A stretch of DNA of 33,719 nucleotides from an uncultured Bacteroidota bacterium. GTDB taxonomy: Bacteria; Bacteroidota; Bacteroidia; Chitinophagales; LD1. The notes beneath the pieces are model-generated. The model did no database searches. It was not told where the DNA came from and saw only the letters and a list, made by a program, of their open reading frames with translations. How positions within the stretch are numbered: the stretch's first letter is position 1; each line of letters opens with the position of its first letter. Below, one piece after another: positions 28,270 to 33,719 of this stretch. The position numbers were made by a program, and so were the translations under genes. The stretch is from positions 1-33,719 of the forward strand of contig CAIXBT010000290.1 in NCBI GenBank assembly GCA_903917755.1, in the 5' to 3' direction.

Positions 28270-29730
28270 ATGAGAAAGTTATATCTTTTGATGTTGTTTG
28301 CATTTTGCAGCATCGTTTCTAATGCGCAGAGGGCACCGAAAGCAATCAATGACGTGGCTCGTATATATGAAAACGGGACGGTAGTCATAAATGTTCTGGC
28401 CAATGATTCAAATTTCAATCAGCCGGATTCGGTTTGCTTGACCAGTGTATGGGGTGGCGCCACAGGATGGGCTACAGTTCAGGGATGCATGACGGTTACA
28501 TTTCACCCGCTCAACCCTACTTTCGTAGGGGTTGATACTTTTTATTATAGATCATGTGACCAACTGTTGCCTGCACTTTGTGATACCGGACGAGTGATCG
28601 TAACGGTACTTATCGAGGCACCGAAAGCACTCAATGATACGGCAACATTGATACAAGGAGATTCGATCACGATGAATGTGCTGGCTAATGACTCAAATTT
28701 CAATCCTCAGGATAGCATACGCATTACCGGTATATGGGGGGCGCCTGCAGGTTGGGCTACGATCTTAGACAGTACACAAGTGAAAGTTCGATCCACCAAT
28801 CCGAATTTTTACGGCCTCGTGTACATACGCTATCGTTCATGCGATACAAGGGTAGTGGGTCTGTGCGACACTGGCACGGCGGTGGTGAACATCATACGCA
28901 CACCGAGGGCTTATCTTGATTCAGCATCGCTGATACAACCCGACACAGCCTTTATCAATGTGTTGGCCAATGATTCTGATCTCAATGCGCTGGACTCAAC
29001 ATGTATCACCAACATTTGGGGTATGCCGACAGGATGGGCTACTGTGCAGGGATGCGGGCAGATCGTTTTCAATCCCACCAATTTTAATTATTTCGGCAGT
29101 GATACTTTCTACTACAGGTCATGCTATACTCAGATCCCGACACTATGTGATACCGCGAAAGTAGTAGTGCAGGTCATTCTGCCTAAACCTCAGGTGGACT
29201 TTCTGTGGACTGAAGACTCGCCCTGTGTGGCACAGGTGGCCAATAACTCCACCCTGACCGACTCGGTGAAATGGGTGGTGAGCTATCTGACCAATAATGG
29301 TCATAATGATACTCTCTATAATGCCAGTCAGTTTTCTCTTGCTGCCACTATGGTAGATTCTGCTTTCGAAGCGCAGGTATGTCTCACAGGTTTCAATCCG
29401 GCAGGCGATACCACTATCTGTTATACTTTCTGGATACAATGCTCCCTTAGTAGCGGCATCCGGCAGATAGCGGACTCTCATCTCAGTGTGTATCCTGATC
29501 CGGCCTCTGAGCGGATATTTATAGACATGTCTAAAGTAGATCGCTCTGCTATAGGTGATGCCTCGATGATAGTGATATATGATATGATCAGCCAGGAACT
29601 CAGATCAATTCCTCTCAGTGAAATAAGCAATGCAATATCTGTCAGTGATCTGAGTGCGGGTATATATCTGATAGGGATCAAAGATGGTCAGAACCGAAAT
29701 GTGCTGAGCAAGTTTGAGGTAATGAGATAA
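28270..29730 (+). CDS. T9SS-sorted secreted protein with three tandem cadherin/Ig-like repeats
   Basis: Three 94-95-aa repeats containing VLANDS...FYYRSC...LCDT; C-terminal LSVYPDPASERIFIDMS...LSAGIYLIGIKDGQNRNVLSKFEVMR. Confidence 0.8.
   Translation: MRKLYLLMLFAFCSIVSNAQRAPKAINDVARIYENGTVVINVLANDSNFNQPDSVCLTSVWGGATGWATVQGCMTVTFHPLNPTFVGVDTFYYRSCDQLLPALCDTGRVIVTVLIEAPKALNDTATLIQGDSITMNVLANDSNFNPQDSIRITGIWGAPAGWATILDSTQVKVRSTNPNFYGLVYIRYRSCDTRVVGLCDTGTAVVNIIRTPRAYLDSASLIQPDTAFINVLANDSDLNALDSTCITNIWGMPTGWATVQGCGQIVFNPTNFNYFGSDTFYYRSCYTQIPTLCDTAKVVVQVILPKPQVDFLWTEDSPCVAQVANNSTLTDSVKWVVSYLTNNGHNDTLYNASQFSLAATMVDSAFEAQVCLTGFNPAGDTTICYTFWIQCSLSSGIRQIADSHLSVYPDPASERIFIDMSKVDRSAIGDASMIVIYDMISQELRSIPLSEISNAISVSDLSAGIYLIGIKDGQNRNVLSKFEVMR
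28333..29185 (+). repeat. Three in-frame tandem repeats of about 285 nt
   Basis: Repeat starts at about 28333 (APKAIND), 28618 (APKALND), 28900 (TPRAYLD). Confidence 0.8.
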
Positions 29731-29743
29731 ATATAATTAAACA

Positions 29744-29804
29744 ACATAGGCGACATAGTGATCATAGAAGTGAGGCAAATCACTTCGTTCCTATGTGTTC
29801 TATA
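29744..29804. repeat. Gene-less inverted repeat of ACATAG-type quasi-repeats (possible bidirectional terminator)
   Basis: ACATAGG (29744-29750)/CCTATGT (29790-29796) and GAAGTGA (29767-29773)/TCACTTC (29780-29786), followed by TTCTATATTTTTT. Confidence 0.55.
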
Positions 29805-29828
29805 TTTTTTAGATGGTTTAAAAAAATG

Positions 29829-30029
29829 TCAATGCATCGCCTTATGTGAGCCATCGCAGAATGGCCACTTCTGGCTGAGCCTGCATCTGCAAAATGACAT
29901 TTGCGGCAGTTTGGTCAATGTTTTGCCATCTTCATCATGTACTTCAAAATCACCCTTTATTACCAAAGGGCCATGTGGTCGGAGGGTGACTTCTGTATGT
30001 TCTTTTTTATCTGTATGCAGTTCTTCCAT
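29829..30029 (-). CDS. CDGSH iron-sulfur domain-containing protein
   Basis: FCRCRLSQKWPFCDGSHKAMH. Confidence 0.92.
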   Translation of the reverse strand: MEELHTDKKEHTEVTLRPHGPLVIKGDFEVHDEDGKTLTKLPQMSFCRCRLSQKWPFCDGSHKAMH

Positions 30030-30197
30030 ATTGCAAATATGGTGGAATTATCATGGAATATTAATTGTGACTTCACCACTATTGCCATCACAGTTATGCC
30101 GAGAGGATTTTTCCAGCCATTTGCTATTGCTCGCATTTATTTTTTATGAAAAATCAATATATTAGAGTTGATTTTCAATCACCTAAAACATATTTTT

Positions 30198-31097
30198 ATG
30201 ATAAAATATACTATCATAACAGTCATGATGGCTGTCCTTGTTTTATCAGCCGCCGCACAGCCCAGAGAGCGGGTAGACAGGCCCGGTGGCGGCGCTGACA
30301 ATGGCCAAACGGAGTTTATGCTGCGTGGCATTTTCAATCAATCGCACAACCGCGTGACTTCGGGCAATCTGCCAAAGTCTACATATGCCGATTATGCAGC
30401 TGCCAGAGATGCTTACAAAAACAGCCCCAAAGCTCAAAGATCTTTCCTCAGCATGATAGCCCGATGTGATTCTTTTTATGAGCAGGGCATTCCCGAATAT
30501 ATCAGCAACAAAGTAAAAGAGTATAAACAATCATATCTCTCAGATGTCGCTCAAAAGAAAGAGGATCCCCGCTCTCTTTATGCTAAAATGAAAAGCAGGA
30601 AAACGGAAATGGAAAAGTATGTAGGACTATTGCCGCCCAATGCAGCCGTCTTGCCCGAACTGACTTCCTATAAGGATTCTGTGGTCAGCATGTATGACTG
30701 GTGCGAAAAGTATATGAACGGCGGTGAGTTCACTGCCTTCAAAGATGCTAAAGAAAAGGAAACCATCAGTAAGCGAGAATTCCCCAAGGCCATGGCCTCC
30801 AATCCTACATGGGACCAGGGTGCCCGAAAAGCTGCTACCAGCCAGATAGGGAATGATATCAAGATCCTGAAAAGCGCTGTAGTCACAAATGGATGGAGGA
30901 TCATAAAAAATGATGTCGATATCCCAAAATACCGTGTACAGGTAGTAGCTGTGGGCTTTAGCAGAGGCGGCAAATGCTTCTATCGCGAGGTTGAAGTACA
31001 GCAAGACTACTCCGGTGGTGGCACTTGGAATAATAGCTACGACTATAATGCAAACAATGCAATAGACATGGAGTTGCCCTGCGAAAAACTACACTAA
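30198..31097 (+). CDS. Hypothetical secreted protein
   Basis: Signal peptide MIKYTIITVMMAVLVLSAAAQ; no recognised family. Confidence 0.6.
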   Translation: MIKYTIITVMMAVLVLSAAAQPRERVDRPGGGADNGQTEFMLRGIFNQSHNRVTSGNLPKSTYADYAAARDAYKNSPKAQRSFLSMIARCDSFYEQGIPEYISNKVKEYKQSYLSDVAQKKEDPRSLYAKMKSRKTEMEKYVGLLPPNAAVLPELTSYKDSVVSMYDWCEKYMNGGEFTAFKDAKEKETISKREFPKAMASNPTWDQGARKAATSQIGNDIKILKSAVVTNGWRIIKNDVDIPKYRVQVVAVGFSRGGKCFYREVEVQQDYSGGGTWNNSYDYNANNAIDMELPCEKLH

Positions 31098-31098
31098 A

Positions 31099-31130
31099 AA
31101 AGGCGTAAAGAATCTTTTCCTTACGCCTTT
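31099..31130. terminator. Bidirectional terminator between convergent genes
   Basis: AAAGGCGTAA (31099-31108) / TTACGCCTTT (31121-31130). Confidence 0.8.
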
Positions 31131-31150
31131 GATATTTTCCAAGCGAGTTA

Positions 31151-32773
31151 TTATCTCGCTACGTTGACGCTTCTTTTTTCACGGATCACAGTCACTTTGA
31201 CCTGACCCGGATAGGTCATTTCCTTTTCGATCTTCTGTGCTATCACGAATGATAGTTCTTCAGATGCTTTATCATCTACCTTGTCAGCTTCTACGATTAC
31301 GCGCAGTTCACGGCCAGCCTGGATAGCATATGCTTTCTCCACACCTTCGAAATTCTGCGCGAGTATCTCAAGGTCTTTGATACGCTGCAGGTATCCCTCC
31401 ATGATCTCACGACGTGCACCCGGACGTGCACCTGATATAGCATCGCAAGCCTGTACGATAGGAGAGATGACATACTTCATTTCCATCTCATCGTGGTGCG
31501 CGCCTACGGCGTTCACTATCGCTGCATGTTCGCCATACTTTTCGCAGAGCTTAGCGCCGAGCAGGGCGTGAGACAATTCAGATTCTTCATCAGGCACCTT
31601 ACCGATATCGTGGAGCAGACCTGCGCGTTTTGCGAGCTTAGGATTGAGGCCCAGTTCTGCTGCCATAGTAGCGCAGAGGTTAGCCACCTCGCGTGAGTGC
31701 TGAAGTAGGTTCTGTCCGTATGATGAACGGAAACGCATCCTACCCACATAGCGGACGAGTTCGGAATGTAAACCCTGGATGCCAAGGTCTATCACTGTAC
31801 GTTCGCCGATCTCGCGGATATGGTCGTCAAGTTGTTTTTTAGTCTTCGCTACTACCTCTTCGATACGGGCCGGGTGTATACGGCCGTCGGTCACGAGGCG
31901 CTGTAGCGACAGTCTCGCGATCTCACGACGAATAGGGTCATAGCCTGATATGATGATAGCCTCTGGAGTATCATCTACCACAAACTCGCAGCCTGTAGCA
32001 GCCTCCAGTGCGCGGATATTCCTACCCTCACGACCGATGATCTGGCCTTTCATTTCGTCGCTTTCGAGATTGAATACAGACACCGTATTCTCTATTGCAT
32101 TTTCTGCAGCAGTACGCTGTATAGATTGTATGATGATCTTCTTAGCTTCTTTGTTGGCATTGAGCTTGGCAGTGTCTACTATATCTTTCATGATAGATAG
32201 GGCGCTGGCTTCGGCCTCTTTGCGCATAGAGTCTACGAGTTCCTTTTTTGCGTCCTCTTTGGACAGAGAGCTGATCTGCTCGAGTTTGTTCACGAAAGTC
32301 TCATGACTTTTTTCGAGTTGCTCTTTTTTGCTATTCAGTACATCCAGTTGTTTATTGAGATTGTCGCGTATCGCGTCGTGTTCTTTATCTTTTTTAGATA
32401 CCTCGGCTTCTTTTTTTGATGCTTCGGCCAGTTTGCTACTGGCATCGAGTTGCTGTTGTTTGATCTGTGCTTCTTTCTCTACCAGTTTCTTGCTTCGCTC
32501 TGCTATTTCCTGGTCGTTTTTGGCTTTCAACTGCAGGAAGTGTTCTTTGGCTTCCAGTTGTTTGTCTTTCTTTGTGTTTTCGGCGTTGCGATTGGCGTCT
32601 GCTATTATCTTTTCTGCGGCTGACTTGGCTTCTGTTACTTTCTTTTCGGCTTCGGCTTTTGCTTCAGCTTCTATTTTCTCCACACTACTTTTGGTGGAAC
32701 CCTTACCTGCAAAAAATCCAACAGCAACTCCAACTAAACCGAGAACTATTGCGATGATGATCGTTGTTCCCAT
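31151..32773 (-). CDS. rny: Ribonuclease Y
   Basis: N-terminal [26 protein letters not shown], coiled coil, [59 protein letters not shown]. Confidence 0.95.
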   Translation of the reverse strand: MGTTIIIAIVLGLVGVAVGFFAGKGSTKSSVEKIEAEAKAEAEKKVTEAKSAAEKIIADANRNAENTKKDKQLEAKEHFLQLKAKNDQEIAERSKKLVEKEAQIKQQQLDASSKLAEASKKEAEVSKKDKEHDAIRDNLNKQLDVLNSKKEQLEKSHETFVNKLEQISSLSKEDAKKELVDSMRKEAEASALSIMKDIVDTAKLNANKEAKKIIIQSIQRTAAENAIENTVSVFNLESDEMKGQIIGREGRNIRALEAATGCEFVVDDTPEAIIISGYDPIRREIARLSLQRLVTDGRIHPARIEEVVAKTKKQLDDHIREIGERTVIDLGIQGLHSELVRYVGRMRFRSSYGQNLLQHSREVANLCATMAAELGLNPKLAKRAGLLHDIGKVPDEESELSHALLGAKLCEKYGEHAAIVNAVGAHHDEMEMKYVISPIVQACDAISGARPGARREIMEGYLQRIKDLEILAQNFEGVEKAYAIQAGRELRVIVEADKVDDKASEELSFVIAQKIEKEMTYPGQVKVTVIREKRSVNVAR

Positions 32774-32818
32774 TTTATTGTTGCTTTGTTTTTTATAATG
32801 AATGAATAAATAAATACC

Positions 32819-32878
32819 AATTGACAATTGATAATTTACAATTGATAATGCGCTTTTGCCAATTATCCATTGTCAATT
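32819..32878. repeat. Gene-less inverted repeat between zapA and rny
   Basis: AATTGACAATTGATAATT (32819-32836) vs AATTATCCATTGTCAATT (32861-32878): 17 of 18 complementary. Confidence 0.7.
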
Positions 32879-32917
32879 ATTAATTTACAAGTACCTGTTT
32901 ATGGGAGAAAATGCGCA

Positions 32918-33208
32918 TCAATGCGCCTGTGTGAGTATCTGTTCAAGTTCTGACAGTTTCTGCTCAAAGTCGGTATCCTCTATGATGATCTTCTTTTCAT
33001 TTCTCATGTGCTCTACCGCAAATAGCAGCAGCACCATTGCCAGGTAATCCTGCTTATCTTTGCCATCATACATACGCTGGTATTCCCTGATCTTTTCATT
33101 CACCAGTTTTACAGCTTTCAGTACCTCCTCCTTTTCTTTCTCCAACACCCTCAGGGGATAGATCCTATCGGAAACCGTCACATTGATCTGCACTAACCCA
33201 TCCATCAC
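32918..33208 (-). CDS. zapA: Cell division protein ZapA
   Basis: VQINVTVSDRIYPLRVLEKEKEEVLKAVKLVNEKIREYQRMYDGKDKQDYLAMVLLLFAVEHM; adjacent to rny. Confidence 0.85.
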   Translation of the reverse strand: MMDGLVQINVTVSDRIYPLRVLEKEKEEVLKAVKLVNEKIREYQRMYDGKDKQDYLAMVLLLFAVEHMRNEKKIIIEDTDFEQKLSELEQILTQAH

Positions 33209-33493
33209 TTAATCATTTAACAATGCAATACTATTGTCTATTTCCCTGATGTACTCGTTTATCTTCCTTTTCAGGGCGGCAGTATCCTCACCGTCCTTAA
33301 AAGAATGCGCTAATTTAATGATTTTTATCTTATTATTTAAGTCTTCTATGATAAGCTCCTGACTTTCAACCTGTAATTTGAGTTTTTGGGCCTCTTCGCG
33401 GGCTTTGACGAGGGCTGCATCCCGTTCAGCTATCTGCCTGAAAAGCCACTGAGTACGTCTGATGATGAGTTCTAAACGGTCGGTATGAGTCAT
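33209..33493 (-). CDS. Conserved small coiled-coil protein upstream of zapA
   Basis: Coiled-coil composition; tightly linked to zapA. Confidence 0.6.
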   Translation of the reverse strand: MTHTDRLELIIRRTQWLFRQIAERDAALVKAREEAQKLKLQVESQELIIEDLNNKIKIIKLAHSFKDGEDTAALKRKINEYIREIDNSIALLND

Positions 33494-33634
33494 TGATCGG
33501 TTAAAAAATTATGAGTATAAAGTTAATCAGGAAATCGGAAAATCTGCAACACCCCGATAATTTTGTCATTTGAGCATTATTGGTTCATCGTAATAATGCA
33601 TACCTGGAAAATAGAAATATTTTAATTTAGAGAT

Positions 33635-33719
33635 ATGGGAATGCAAAGTTTATTATACCATGGATTTGGTATAAAGGATCAGGAGTATATCAGGACCTCT
33701 TATGAGGGCGGGGAGATCG
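33635..33719 (+). mobile_element. 5' end of an ISL3-family-like transposase gene, truncated by the window edge
   Basis: Reads MGMQSLLYHGFGIKDQEYIRTSYEGGEI, resembling the N-terminus of ISL3 transposases. Confidence 0.6.

Noticed and set aside
29758-30165. 135-aa plus ORF across the CDGSH gene
   Set aside because: Complement of the CDGSH coding sequence plus intergenic DNA; no motif support.
31950-32798. Long antisense ORFs (118 and 156 aa) opposite rny
   Set aside because: Fully inside the confident rny coding sequence; Ser/Leu-rich low-complexity translations typical of the complement of a coiled-coil gene.

Overview
This is a Bacteroidota chromosomal segment, judging by the T9SS type A sorting domains, PorD/DUF4835, the RpoZ variant and TAnnTTTG-like promoters. 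Most of it is ordinary housekeeping and cell-envelope content: three T9SS-sorted proteins, a heme-binding protein, an aguA/aguB-like pair, a porin, a fadN-fadA-fadE-fadE type beta-oxidation operon behind a TetR regulator, a bamD-rpoZ-coaC-coaB-porD block, an M20 amidohydrolase, SPOR protein, deoC, miaE, higBA, recJ, a CDGSH protein, rny-zapA, and the start of an ISL3-like transposase at the right edge. The most unusual signal is in the beta-oxidation operon. Each of its first three gene junctions (tetR/fadN, fadN/fadA, fadA/fadE) carries a different four-helix-bundle (S23/23S-rRNA-IVS-protein/Avd-like) gene. Each of these genes is bounded by its own element-specific imperfect inverted repeats. 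One copy has a nonsense codon, one is 5'-truncated, and one is intact. The layout (complementary ends plus a four-helix-bundle ORF) resembles 23S rRNA intervening sequences, but here it sits between protein-coding cistrons of an mRNA. Similar gene-less inverted repeats occur at about 32.8 kb and 29.75 kb. Other notable points are an in-frame TGA exactly at the fourth zinc-ribbon cysteine of a small membrane protein, two matching TetR-type operator candidates flanking tetR, a split coaBC, and a frameshifted YcxB-like gene with a T_TTT_TTG heptamer. All family calls come from reading the sequence and were not checked by any search.
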